This document shows, piece after piece, positions 1 through 8,469 of a stretch of 64,000 nt of DNA. The stretch comes from Sphingobium_A sp965228065 (GTDB lineage: Bacteria > Pseudomonadota > Alphaproteobacteria > Sphingomonadales > Sphingomonadaceae). Numbering within the stretch: position 1 is the stretch's first letter; the number at the start of each line of letters is the position of its first letter. The notes under the pieces are model-generated. The model did no database searches and had not been told where the DNA came from. It saw only the letters and a list, made by a program, of their open reading frames with translations. The stretch is taken from assembly GCA_965228065.1 (NCBI GenBank), contig OZ245788.1, forward strand, positions 2,728,001 to 2,792,000, written 5' to 3'. The position numbers were made by a program, and so were the translations under genes.

Positions 1-1055
1 AGAATCTCGGTCAGGTCGGCGGCAGAGACGGGGATTTCGAAATCTTCCGGAACGCTCACGTCGAACACGATCCGCTCACCGGCGTCGGTGCGCTCGATTA
101 CCGCGATCACGCTTTCGACCGCGTCGATCGCGCGCGTCGTGGCCGACAGATTGGCTTCGCGCGCCAGCGCGGATCGCGCGCGGGCGAGCTCGCCTTCGAG
201 CGCGGCGCCGGCCGCGGCGATTGCGCGATCCAGCCCGGCCGCGGCATCGATGGCGCCGGCTTCGCGTGCGCGGCGGCTCTGGGCGGAGAGGGCGGCAAGC
301 GGGGTTTTGAGGCTGTGGGCGAGATCGGATGCGCGGTTGCGCGCGCGCGCCAGGTCCGTTGCCCGCGCGTCGGCCAACGCGTTGATTGCATCGACCAGCG
401 GGCGGATTTCAGAGGCATGTTCGGACGACAGGCGCGCGCCCGGGTTCCGCCGAAGCCGTTCGAGTTCTTCGCGCACGCGCGCCAGTGGACGCAGACCCAG
501 GCCGACCTGCGCATAGGCAGCGAACATCAGCACGGCCCAGAGCAGGGCGAGTGACCCCAGCATCTCCCGGCCGAATTCGCGCTGCGCCTGCACCAGCGCG
601 TCGTCGTCGGTCGCAATCTGGACCAGCACGGGGCGTCCGCTCCTGTCCGGGCGAACCAGTCGCTCGATGATCAGAAGGCCATGGGAGTAGGGCCCCGGTG
701 CGCGCCGCGCGTGCCAGTCGTCGCTCGGTACTTGCGCGATCTTGCCGAGGGACTGATCCCATAAAGACGGCGAATGCACCGTCCCCTGCGGCGTGGAAAT
801 CTGCCAGTAGAGCCCGCCAGCCGGGCGGTTGAAACGATTGTCCGAAGGGTAGGTGTCGACAATCGGTCGCCCAGACTGGTCGATGCGCAGGCCCGCCAGC
901 AATTCGGTGGCCTTGGCCTGGAGCGAAAAGGATTCGCGGCGCTCGATATGGCGCTGGAACAGGAGGGACAGGCCAATGCCGGCAATGCCCAATGCGGCAA
1001 GGATCGCGAGGCCGGCGCCTGCCAGAAGCCGAAGCCGGAGCGACCGAAAATTCAT
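1..1055 (-). CDS. Sensor histidine kinase, PhoQ-like (C-terminus beyond window)
   Basis: Inner-membrane sensor kinase expected to phosphorylate the regulator encoded just upstream. The protein begins MNFRSLRLRLLAG with a first membrane segment at about residues 9-30, then a periplasmic sensor stretch and a second membrane segment at about 170-190. The H-box reads DLAHSLKTPL near residue 245, so the phospho-accepting histidine is present. The frame stays open to base 1 and stops inside the ATPase N-box (DLTEIL), so the remaining catalytic boxes are outside the window. The start ATG overlaps the regulator stop by four bases (ATGA), which indicates translational coupling. The specific ligand cannot be read from the sequence; the PhoQ-like label rests on architecture and on the adjacent PepSY genes. 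Confidence 0.9.
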   Translation of the reverse strand, partial: MNFRSLRLRLLAGAGLAILAALGIAGIGLSLLFQRHIERRESFSLQAKATELLAGLRIDQSGRPIVDTYPSDNRFNRPAGGLYWQISTPQGTVHSPSLWDQSLGKIAQVPSDDWHARRAPGPYSHGLLIIERLVRPDRSGRPVLVQIATDDDALVQAQREFGREMLGSLALLWAVLMFAAYAQVGLGLRPLARVREELERLRRNPGARLSSEHASEIRPLVDAINALADARATDLARARNRASDLAHSLKTPLAALSAQSRRAREAGAIDAAAGLDRAIAAAGAALEGELARARSALAREANLSATTRAIDAVESVIAVIERTDAGERIVFDVSVPEDFEIPVSAADLTEI

Positions 1056-1717
1056 GCAGCGGCTTCCGAAAGCAGATAACCGAGCCCGCGGCGCGTTTCG
1101 ACGATATCGGGGCCGATCTTGCGGCGCAGCCGTGTGACCAGGGCTTCGATCGCATTGGTGTCGCCGCCATCCGCCACGCCGTAGAGATGCTCGGCGATGG
1201 TTTGCGCCGCGGTGACCTTGCCGGGGCGATGGCCGAGAAATTCGAGGAACCGGTATTCCAGCGGTGAAAGCCGGATCGCACGATCGTCGACCAGTGCCGA
1301 CATCCGGCCGGTATCCAGTGTCAGCCGGCCGATCCGGATCTGCGGTGTGCTGTGCCCGCCCGCCCGCCGCAGCAATGCGCGGACGCGCGCGATCAGTTCG
1401 GGCATGGCGAAGGGCTTGGCGAGATAATCGTCGGCCCCGGCTTCGATGCCCTCAACCTTTTCGGTCCATTCGCTCCGCGCGGTGAGCACCAGCACGGGGA
1501 AGTGCCGGCCGGCACTGCGCCAGCGACGCAGCACGCTCAGCCCGTCGAGCCGGGGCAGGCCGAGGTCGAGTATGACAGCTGCATAATCCTCGGTATCGCC
1601 GAGGAACCAGGCATCGTCGCCGCGTGTCGAGAGTTCCGCGACGAAGCCCGCATCGCCGAGTGCGCGGATTAGATCGTCTCCGACATCAGGATCGTCCTCG
1701 ACGACCAGCAGGCGCAT
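1052..1717 (-). CDS. Response regulator, OmpR/PhoP family
   Basis: DNA-binding response regulator of 221 residues, the normal length for the OmpR family. The receiver domain opens with MRLLVVEDDPDV (acidic pocket), carries the phospho-acceptor Asp in VILDLGLPRLDG near residue 51, the conserved Thr in VLVLTA and Lys in DDYLAKPF. The C-terminal winged helix occupies about 125-218 (LSPLEYRFLEFL, VTRLRRKIG). The ATG chosen overlaps the stop of the PepSY gene as TGATG; a TTG one codon earlier is possible but unneeded. It sits between that PepSY gene and its kinase in a tightly coupled three-gene unit. It probably binds the direct repeat in the divergent control region upstream. Confidence 0.93.
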   Translation of the reverse strand: MRLLVVEDDPDVGDDLIRALGDAGFVAELSTRGDDAWFLGDTEDYAAVILDLGLPRLDGLSVLRRWRSAGRHFPVLVLTARSEWTEKVEGIEAGADDYLAKPFAMPELIARVRALLRRAGGHSTPQIRIGRLTLDTGRMSALVDDRAIRLSPLEYRFLEFLGHRPGKVTAAQTIAEHLYGVADGGDTNAIEALVTRLRRKIGPDIVETRRGLGYLLSEAAA

Positions 1718-2064
1718 CAATCGTCCTCGATCTCGATCAGCGCACCGGTCCGCGCATCCAGCTTCACTTCGCGCACGCGGCCATTGCCCGCAAGGATCTT
1801 GATCTCATAGGTCAGCCGGCCGTGCTCATGCTCCAGCTCGACCTTCAGCACGTCGCCGCGGACGCGCGCCTGGGCAAGCGCCAGGATACGCGGCAATGGC
1901 ATCACTTCACCGCGTTCAACGGCGGCGCGGATTGCCTTCGCCTCTTCGGCGCGGCGCTGTTCCTTGCTGTCTCCGGCAGACGCGGTCGCCGTGATCCCGA
2001 GCATCGCGGCCATGGCGATACCGATCAGGGCAGCCGGCCGGGTGGCGTATTTTCGTTCGGTCAT
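1717..2064 (-). CDS. PepSY domain-containing secreted protein
   Basis: Small exported protein of 115 residues. A signal peptide ends near residue 30 (ITATASAGD). The mature part carries one PepSY-type unit: helix PLPRILALAQARV, then strands with LKVELEHEHGRLTYEIKIL and the terminal LDARTGALIEIEDD typical of this fold. PepSY proteins are often encoded beside PhoPQ-like systems and are thought to modulate proteases or sensor kinases in the envelope. Here it is the first gene of the operon and overlaps the regulator start, so it may act on the kinase's periplasmic domain; that link is inference. Confidence 0.85.
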   Translation of the reverse strand: MTERKYATRPAALIGIAMAAMLGITATASAGDSKEQRRAEEAKAIRAAVERGEVMPLPRILALAQARVRGDVLKVELEHEHGRLTYEIKILAGNGRVREVKLDARTGALIEIEDD

Positions 2065-2086
2065 CTGCCTGTCCTAACACAGCCTG

Positions 2087-2127
2087 GCTGACGCGTTGCT
2101 GACGCTTCCCGCACGGTGGCCGTCAGC
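2087..2127. promoter_or_regulatory. Direct repeat, probable OmpR-family regulator site
   Basis: The octamer GCTGACGC occurs at 2087-2094 and again at 2098-2105, an 11-base period. A third, inverted copy with one change (CCGTCAGC) is at 2120-2127. Tandem half-sites one helical turn apart are the usual target layout of OmpR/PhoP-family regulators. The site lies between two divergent PepSY genes, so the adjacent regulator could control both sides. The sequence pattern is direct; the binding claim is inference. Confidence 0.5.
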
Positions 2128-2173
2128 ACGCGAACCGTAATGGACAGCCTCCAACCCGAGAAGGAGGCATATC

Positions 2174-2467
2174 ATGCGCAAATCCATTGTCAGCGCCGTA
2201 ACCGTCGCGGCCGCCACGCTGCTGCTGGCGGGTCACGCAATCGGCGCGGCGCCCGGCAGGCCCGGCGCGGCACCGGCCGCTTCGCCGCCATCGATGACCT
2301 TTGCCGCGCTCGAAGATCGCGCGATCGCGCTGGGCATTCGTCCGACCGAACTGAAGATCAAGGGCGGAACCGCCGAAATCGAAGGGCGCGACGCCGATGG
2401 CCGCAAGGTCGAAGTGACGATCGACCCGCGCACCGGCGCCGTGCTGAACCGCGAAATCGACGATTGA
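2174..2467 (+). CDS. PepSY-like small secreted protein
   Basis: Protein of 97 residues with a signal peptide cut near residue 25 (HAIGAAPG). The mature part has helix FAALEDRAIALGI, strand-rich LKIKGGTAEIEGRD and the closing pattern VTIDPRTGAVLNREIDD, which matches the end of PepSY domains and mirrors the divergent PepSY protein. A strong ribosome site (AGAAGGAGG) lies 7-8 bases before the ATG. It is the first gene to the right of the repeat-containing control region, followed by the TonB receptor after 81 bases, so the two may be co-transcribed. Likely periplasmic; partner unknown. Confidence 0.75.
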   Translation: MRKSIVSAVTVAAATLLLAGHAIGAAPGRPGAAPAASPPSMTFAALEDRAIALGIRPTELKIKGGTAEIEGRDADGRKVEVTIDPRTGAVLNREIDD

Positions 2468-2548
2468 GCATGAAGCAGTCCGGCCGTTGGTCGGCCGGAC
2501 TGCCATTCCCGACCAGCGCAGCAACATCTTCGCACCGGAAGTCGCATC

Positions 2549-4588
2549 ATGCCCAAACGCGTTCGCCCTCTCACTTTCGCCTTGTGCGCTGTCGCTGCGG
2601 CAATCGCATCGCCCGCCTGTGCGCAGGCCGACGCCGAAACCCGGCCCGGCGTTTCGACTTATCCGCCGGGATTCTTCGAACGCTCGCAACCCAACACCGC
2701 ATTCGACATGGTGGCGCTGCTTCCCGGCTTCCGCTTGCAGGAAGGCAATGCCGAACTCCGCGGCTATTCGGGCGCGGCTGGAAATGTCCTGATCGACGGG
2801 CAGCGGCCAACCTCCAAGCAGGAGACGATCGAACAATTGCTGAAACGCATCCCCGCGCGCGCGATCGAGCGGATCGAACTTATCCGCAGCGCCGAAACGG
2901 GTTTCGACATGCAGGGCTATGCGCTGATCGCCAATGTTGTCCGAAAGAACGGGTCGGCGTTCCGTGGTCGTGTCGAGGCCGAATATGCGAATTTCCGCCA
3001 TGGCTATGACGCGCCGAAGCTGGCGGGCGAGGTCGCCTATGGCAATGGCGATCGTCTGCTCGAACTATCGGGCGCGCTTTATCGGGCGATCGATGACGAG
3101 CACGGCTTCGGCTCGCGCAATCGCTATGCCCCCGACGGCACCATCCTGCGCATCAACGATTATGGCCAGCCGGAGGGTGAGACTGTCCGGCAGGTGACCG
3201 GCAGCTATCGCCAGCCTCTGTTCGGCGGGAAGATCCGGGTGAACGGGCTGTTCAAGGATAGCAGCATGTTCGCGGATATCACGAACCTGATCAGCTTTCC
3301 CGAAATCGCCCGGATCATCGGCACCGAGCGCAATCATACGCGCGCCACTGAAGGCGGCGTGCACTACGAACGTCAGTTCGCCGGCGGCACCGGCATCGAA
3401 CTGGTCGCGATCCGGCGCGACACCGGCGTCCGCCGCACCGACACCTCTCTTGAGGAGGACGACGAAGAGGTCAGCAAGGAGAATTCGGACGCCAGCGAGA
3501 CGATCCTGCGCGCGGTGGTGCGCACCAATATCGGGCCGTTTTCGATCGAGACCGGCGCTGAGGGCGCGCGTAACATCCTCGACAGCCGGACATCGCTTGC
3601 CGAGAATGGCACGCCCATTCCGCTGCCTGCTGCCAATGTCCTTGTCGCCGAGGATCGCGCCGAGGCCTTCGCCACAGTAAGCTGGAGGCCGCTGGCGCAT
3701 CTGGGCGTTGAGACCAGTATCCGTGCCGAGATCTCGCGGCTGCGGCAGAGCGGTGACAGCGATCTGACCAAATCCCTGGCTTTCCTGAAACCGCGACTGC
3801 TCGCGACCTGGTCGCCGCCGGGTGCGAACGAATTCCGTCTGTTGATCGAACGCCAGGTCGGCCAGCTCGACTTCGGCGATTTCGTCAGCAGCGCGTCGCT
3901 GACCACGGGGACGGTCACCGCAGGCAACAAGGATCTCGAGCCCGACAGCCTGTGGCGTATCGAGCTCGCCTGGGAACGCAGGCTGGGGGCGGGGTCACTT
4001 GTTCTGACAGCGCGACATGAGGCGATCAGCAACGTTGTCGATCGCATTCCCATTATTGCTGGTGGCGGTGTGTTCGATGCAGTCGGCAATATCGGATCGG
4101 GTACGCGTGACGAGATCGAGGCGGACCTGAATCTTCCAATGGATTGGCTGGGGCTGAAGGGGGTTACCGTGCAGACGCAGACGCTGGTGCGGCGTAGCCG
4201 GGTGACCGATCCGACAACGGGCGAGCGGCGTTCGATCTCCGAGGATCTGCCGTTCGAAGGCAAGATCTCGCTTACCCACGACATGACGCGCCGGAACCTG
4301 CGCTGGGGTGTGAACTACGCCTTTGCGACTGACGAGAAACAATTCAAGATCGACGAGCTTCAGAACGACCGCCTTGGTGCGCGGATCGATGCCTTTGTCG
4401 AGCATAAGCCTGACGCCCACTGGACCTTGCGCCTGTTCGGCAAGAATTTGACCAACAGCGCGAGGGTTCGTGATCGCCAGGTGTTTCTGGGGCTCAGGGG
4501 CAGCAGCGCCCCCCGCTTTATCGAGCGACGGGCGTTACGCAGCGGCGCCTATTATGGAGTCTCGGTGCAGCGGACGTTCGGTGGATAG
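2549..4588 (+). CDS. TonB-dependent outer-membrane receptor
   Basis: Outer-membrane beta-barrel of 679 residues. A signal peptide ends near SPACAQ (residue 26). A plug domain follows at about 50-135, with characteristic pieces MVALLPGFRLQEG, VLIDGQRPTSK and IERIELIRS. The rest is alternating strand sequence typical of a 22-stranded barrel, ending FGG after a final aromatic-rich strand. TonB receptors import scarce ligands such as metal chelates or glycans; the substrate cannot be read here. The linkage to two PepSY genes and a PhoPQ-like system suggests regulated uptake or envelope stress control. It is followed by a convergent gene, so it ends the rightward unit. Confidence 0.9.
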   Translation: MPKRVRPLTFALCAVAAAIASPACAQADAETRPGVSTYPPGFFERSQPNTAFDMVALLPGFRLQEGNAELRGYSGAAGNVLIDGQRPTSKQETIEQLLKRIPARAIERIELIRSAETGFDMQGYALIANVVRKNGSAFRGRVEAEYANFRHGYDAPKLAGEVAYGNGDRLLELSGALYRAIDDEHGFGSRNRYAPDGTILRINDYGQPEGETVRQVTGSYRQPLFGGKIRVNGLFKDSSMFADITNLISFPEIARIIGTERNHTRATEGGVHYERQFAGGTGIELVAIRRDTGVRRTDTSLEEDDEEVSKENSDASETILRAVVRTNIGPFSIETGAEGARNILDSRTSLAENGTPIPLPAANVLVAEDRAEAFATVSWRPLAHLGVETSIRAEISRLRQSGDSDLTKSLAFLKPRLLATWSPPGANEFRLLIERQVGQLDFGDFVSSASLTTGTVTAGNKDLEPDSLWRIELAWERRLGAGSLVLTARHEAISNVVDRIPIIAGGGVFDAVGNIGSGTRDEIEADLNLPMDWLGLKGVTVQTQTLVRRSRVTDPTTGERRSISEDLPFEGKISLTHDMTRRNLRWGVNYAFATDEKQFKIDELQNDRLGARIDAFVEHKPDAHWTLRLFGKNLTNSARVRDRQVFLGLRGSSAPRFIERRALRSGAYYGVSVQRTFGG

Positions 4589-4600
4589 ACGGGGTTGCCT

Positions 4601-5526
4601 TCAGCGCAGCGTCATTCCCGGCCGCCATCCGCTCTTCGCCAGGAATGCGCCGGCATCGCGCACCTCGATGATGTCGCGCAGCGCCGCGCCGCGCGCTTGT
4701 CCCTGGCGCGGGCGTAATAGGCCTTGGCGATCCGGTAGCCTATCCAATAGCCGAGATCGCCGGGGCGGTCGGCCGTGCCGCGGCCATTGTAGAGCCAGGC
4801 GGAACCCAACGCCGTCTTGTCCTTGTCGGCCAGGAAGGCGGTTTCCAGTTCGGCCTCGCGGCCTTTCGTGGCGGCGGCCAGGTGGCGATAGCTGACCGAT
4901 CCCGAGATCAGCTCGCCGACGAATTCGGCGCCCCCCTCGATCAGTGCGGTGGTCAGCACGGTCGCGTCGGGATCTTCCAGTTGCGCGCTCGGCTGCTGCA
5001 CATGCGCATATTCGTGCGCGATGACATGGACGAAACGGGTCTCGGGATCGGGCTCCATGAAGTCGAAGGCGCACAGGGTCTCGAGCCCGATCATCACGCC
5101 GGACGCATTGGCGGTTCCGCCTGTCTTCCCGCGGCCGATGGCGAGCGTGACGGGCGGATAAACGCCCTTGGGGTAAAGCGCTGCGAGCTTCACCAGAGCG
5201 GGCGCGAGCCGCGCTTTCACTGCGGGCAGAACAGCGGTGCAACGGCGTGCATCCGCGAACATCGCGGGCTGATCGGCGATGGCGGTGGCCATCCGGTCCG
5301 CGGTGATGTTGCGCAGCTTCGCGAATGCGACCAGCCCCGGACTTGCCGCGTCCAGATAGCCGTGACGGAGATGGTCGGCAGTTGGTTTGCCGCCCGCAGC
5401 ATCATAGACCGCGTAGAAGCGCTCGACATCTTCGGTGCGGATTTCCGGTCCCTGGGCGATCGAGGCCGCCGTGCCGGCAAGCAGCGGAACGGGCACGATC
5501 ATGAGGAGCAGGGCGGCACGCTTCAT
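4601..5526 (-). pseudogene. DUF2268-like Zn metalloprotease, frameshifted near the 3' end
   Basis: Putative exported zinc peptidase. The ATG at 5526 gives a signal peptide (MKRAALLLMIVPVPLL). The active-site motif HEYAH (HExxH) is followed about 28 residues later by EGGAEFVGE, which supplies a likely third zinc ligand. Near 4681-4690 the bases gcgcc occur twice in tandem. Removing one copy restores the reading KRAALRDIIEVRDAGAF, the expected tail of this family, ending at 4601. As written, the frame runs instead into an arginine-rich tail ending at 4612. So the last ~30 residues are altered by a 5-bp slippage duplication, or the assembly has an error there. The catalytic region is intact, so some activity may survive. 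Confidence 0.8.
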
Positions 5527-5589
5527 GGCGGTCTCGGTCGTCGGGAAGGGCGCAATTGTCCGGCACCCCCGGTCGATGGTCAACCCGCG

Positions 5590-6477
5590 CTATGAAACCC
5601 GACGCAGGACAAGGCAGGTGGCGTCGTCCGAGGCCTTCAGGCGCGGGAACGCGCGGCATGTCGGGTCCGATCGCTCGACCTCGCGAATATGATGCAGTAC
5701 GGTATCGGCACCGTCCGCGACGATGGCCCGGACCATCGCGGCATCATCGCCGAGCGCATAATGCGTCGTGTAGCGCTCGAAACCGTCGCTCATCAGGATG
5801 ACGGCATCGACATCCGCCAGATCGAGGTCGATTTCCCAACCGGCGAACGTTGCGCCGGCAGCGGGCGTTGAAACATGAAGCGGATCCTTGCGAAGCTGGA
5901 TCTCACGGCGTTCCCGCAGCCAGGGCATTTGTGCGCCCATGATCGTCTTGGGTGAAAAGCCGTGGCTTGCCTGTGCGGCGACGACGCGCGCAACCACGCG
6001 GGCCTCCGCCTTGCCATCGTCGCCGAGGGTGATCCGCTTCACCTGACCTGATCGGTCGAGGGTGAAGGCCGGGCAATCGGCAAGATAGAACAGATCGCCG
6101 TGGCAGGCATCGCCCGATCCCGTGATCCTGACAATCGTGATTGCCGCCAGAGGCTGGGCGTAGAGCGGAACCGCTTCCGCGTGTCCCTGTATCGCTGCCG
6201 CATAGGACGGCGCCACATTGGCGACGGCCAGCGCATGAAGCGCCTTTGCCGACAGTTCGCGTTCGGCATTGGCCGCAATCGCCTGCGACAGCGCGTTCGC
6301 GTACCAGGCGACGTCTCCAGACTGTGCGCCGACATGGTTCGCTTCCGCGACCGAGGTGGCGCCGTCGATGACCCATGCGTAGATGCTGGACGGGGTCTTG
6401 ATCCAGGCGGCGCAGTCGTCATTCTCGCTGCCGCCGAGATGGGTCTCCGACGCTATTCGTACGACATCGAAATCCAT
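5590..6477 (-). CDS. PP2C-like serine/threonine phosphatase
   Basis: Cytosolic protein of 295 residues with the metal-binding hallmarks of the PP2C family. It has an early acidic motif (SENDDCAAW), VIDGATSV at about residue 37, LMSDGFERY in the C-terminal third and SDDATCLVL near the end. No signal peptide or membrane segment is seen. PP2C enzymes remove phosphate from Ser/Thr using two Mn/Mg ions. No cognate kinase is adjacent: the neighbours are a metalloprotease and a ThuA-like gene, both on the same strand but with gaps of 40-60 bases, so a loose operon is possible. The substrate is unknown. Confidence 0.8.
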   Translation of the reverse strand: MDFDVVRIASETHLGGSENDDCAAWIKTPSSIYAWVIDGATSVAEANHVGAQSGDVAWYANALSQAIAANAERELSAKALHALAVANVAPSYAAAIQGHAEAVPLYAQPLAAITIVRITGSGDACHGDLFYLADCPAFTLDRSGQVKRITLGDDGKAEARVVARVVAAQASHGFSPKTIMGAQMPWLRERREIQLRKDPLHVSTPAAGATFAGWEIDLDLADVDAVILMSDGFERYTTHYALGDDAAMVRAIVADGADTVLHHIREVERSDPTCRAFPRLKASDDATCLVLRRVS

Positions 6478-6517
6478 GGGCGGCTCCGGGTTCCTTCCGG
6501 CGCGCGGAACGCGCGCG

Positions 6518-7420
6518 TCAGGGCAGTGGCAGATCGCCTACCGAGTCGCCAATGGAGTTACCGTGCAGGCGCGTGATCGATCGCACGCCGTCCTTCGGGA
6601 CGGTCATGCCGGCGGTCCAGAATATCGCGTTGAGCAGCATCCTGCGTATATCGGGCGTGTCGAATGCACGGAGATAGTGGACGCCGGTAAACAGGAAAGA
6701 GCGCCCGGCGCCGGCGCGCTGATATGCCCAGGCGACGGTTCTTTTTTGCGGGGCGATGGCGACCGTTTTGCCGTCCTGAAACTGGACGCCCAATATGCCG
6801 CTGAGCACGGGTGTCATCCGCCCCGGACCGTCGTCGAACCGCAGCGTCGGATAGAATTCGTCCTTGTAGCTGAACGGCCGAACGCCCTGTGTGGTGGGGT
6901 GGGGCGTGGGGAGGAAGTCGGCCCGTTCGTCTGTGCGGTTGAACATGCCGTAGCGCGCGGCACCGAGCCAGGCGGGCAGGGGGATAGAGGCATTTCCCGG
7001 CGGCAATGTCGATGACTGGTGCAGGGTGACCAGCCCGACGCCCTTCTTCATCAACCGGTCGAACTGCGCACGTCGCGCGGCATCGAGCAGCGGATGTTTC
7101 TCCAGCCCGTCGAAATACCAGACAATCGTCGATGCACGCTCCAGCACGGTGGGATCGCTCGGCCAGCCATCGGGATAGGCATGGACGACGACGCGTCCGG
7201 TGTCCGCTACGTCGGGCGAGGATTCGATCAGCGCCTCCAATATGCGGATGCCGTTCGGATGAGCATGTTCGCCCGGCGCGTGGCTTTCCCGTCCGCCGAT
7301 CAGGACGACGTGTTTCGTCGGCTGTGCCGCGGCCGCCATCTCCGCCGTCACGAAGGGCACAAGCAATGCGCACAGTATCAGGCGGATGGCCCTGCGCGGG
7401 ACGCTGATCAGAAACATCAT
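6518..7420 (-). CDS. ThuA-like domain exported protein
   Basis: Protein of 300 residues with the ThuA (trehalose-utilisation type) class-I glutamine-amidotransferase-like fold. It opens with a hydrophobic signal segment (ISVPRRAIRLILCALLVPF) and then KHVVLIGGRESHAPGEH. The motifs TIVWYFDGLEKHP, GVGLVTLHQSS and SFLFTGVHYLR follow the family order. The ATG at 7420 was preferred to one 72 bases upstream because it begins directly at the signal peptide. ThuA-like proteins are linked to sugar metabolism in related bacteria, but the reaction of this exported version is not established. It is likely periplasmic. Confidence 0.78.
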   Translation of the reverse strand: MMFLISVPRRAIRLILCALLVPFVTAEMAAAAQPTKHVVLIGGRESHAPGEHAHPNGIRILEALIESSPDVADTGRVVVHAYPDGWPSDPTVLERASTIVWYFDGLEKHPLLDAARRAQFDRLMKKGVGLVTLHQSSTLPPGNASIPLPAWLGAARYGMFNRTDERADFLPTPHPTTQGVRPFSYKDEFYPTLRFDDGPGRMTPVLSGILGVQFQDGKTVAIAPQKRTVAWAYQRAGAGRSFLFTGVHYLRAFDTPDIRRMLLNAIFWTAGMTVPKDGVRSITRLHGNSIGDSVGDLPLP

Positions 7421-7597
7421 GGCAATCGGACCGCCCTTGGATCGCGTGACGCAGGCTATGATAAGCGACATCCGTCGTGCATTCCACCGCAAGGGTGAGC
7501 CCGCTCCTATCGTGGATGAAGTGACTGGCCTACGCTTTGAATTTTACGTGATTTCAATGGAATGGGTCATGTTCCGGCCGAAGAGCCTGGAAACGCG

Positions 7598-7700
7598 CTA
7601 GGCGGCGGCCGAGCCGGACTGGATATGGCAGGGGTTGGTGATCAGCCCCTCCTTCAGCGCCATTGCGACAAGATGGGCGCGGTTGCGCGCCAGCCATGCG
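7598..7700 (-). pseudogene. Remnant of a LuxR-type HTH regulator (C-terminal end)
   Basis: About 31 codons read RNRAHLVAMALKEGLIT and end at a TAG. This is the terminal part of the LuxR/NarL helix-turn-helix, where RNRA and VALA-EGLI are conserved. No helix-turn-helix core or start is found upstream in this frame, so only the tail of a former gene remains. A second broken LuxR gene at the right end of the window ends with the very similar RARNRPHLVAIALEEGL, suggesting both derive from the same subfamily. Confidence 0.55.
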
Positions 7701-7749
7701 GCCAGCCCCATCCATGTGGCGCTGGTATCCCCGCCGCGTGCGCAGATGA

Positions 7750-8124
7750 ATATCGCGGGCGGCCGGCGCCTTTGGTCAGGGCGCGCCGGTCAGCCGGGTG
7801 GATTTCGGCGAACTGACGACTGACAAGCAGCGCCGTGTTTTCCTCCAGATCCGTGCAAATACCACCGCACGGTTGACGATCGATTCCGCCAACAAGGGTT
7901 ATCTCAAGCTCACCGAGTCATCGTCGCCCGAGGATTCGGTGCGCTATGGCGCCAATCTGAATGGTACCGACATCGATCTGGGGCAGCATTATGAAGCCGT
8001 GCTCGATCTGCCGCGCAGTATCGGTGGATCCTCGCTTCCGCTCGATCTGCGGCTCGATCGCGTCGATGCGCATATGGCGGGAACCTATAGCGACATGATC
8101 ACCATCGAGATCAGTCCGATCTGA
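7750..8124 (+). pseudogene. Truncated spore-coat-U/pilin-like protein, C-terminal part
   Basis: An open frame after a TGA at 7747 reads VSRVDFGELTTDKQ and ends MAGTYSDMITIEIS. The GTYSD followed by alternating hydrophobic residues is the closing donor-strand pattern of spore-coat-U/Csu pilins, also present in the three subunits of the adjacent operon. There is no signal peptide and the only usable start is a GTG at 7798 inside the fold. I read it as a 5'-deleted subunit gene. An intact small protein of 108 residues cannot be excluded. Confidence 0.5.
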
Positions 8125-8469
8125 ATCGGCGACCCGTGAGGAAGTTCGCGTGTTCGAAATTTCCGTCGCCGGGAACGACCGTGATGGTCATTTTTAAGGT
8201 CATGATGAGCGATCACTTGCATCCATTATGGATGTAATCGGACGATTTTGTCATTCGATTCAAATTAACTTGAATCAATAGTTCGAGACTTGGAAATTCA
8301 ACCCACTTTGGTGGGTATTGATAATCGGTCATTAACTTAGAATCACTAGGTTTAACCTTGTTCGGGTCTCAATCGACTTGAGCTGTGTTTGACCACTACA
8401 GACCTTCCCCCACAGGCTGGAGCGACGCTCTCGCGCCGGCCCGCTGGGCTCAAGTCCGGGAGAAATGGA
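8125..8469. promoter_or_regulatory. AT-rich control region of the pilus operon with four dyads
   Basis: This gap is clearly richer in A+T than its surroundings between about 8180 and 8400. It holds perfect inverted repeats: CATCCAT/ATGGATG (8220-8234), GATTCAA/TTGAATC with 6-base spacer (8257-8276), ACCCAC/GTGGGT (8301-8316) and AGGTT/AACCT (8348-8358). The ribosome site GGGAG precedes the ATG at 8470. The dyads may be operator sites or stems in the leader RNA. I cannot assign a regulator. Confidence 0.45.
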
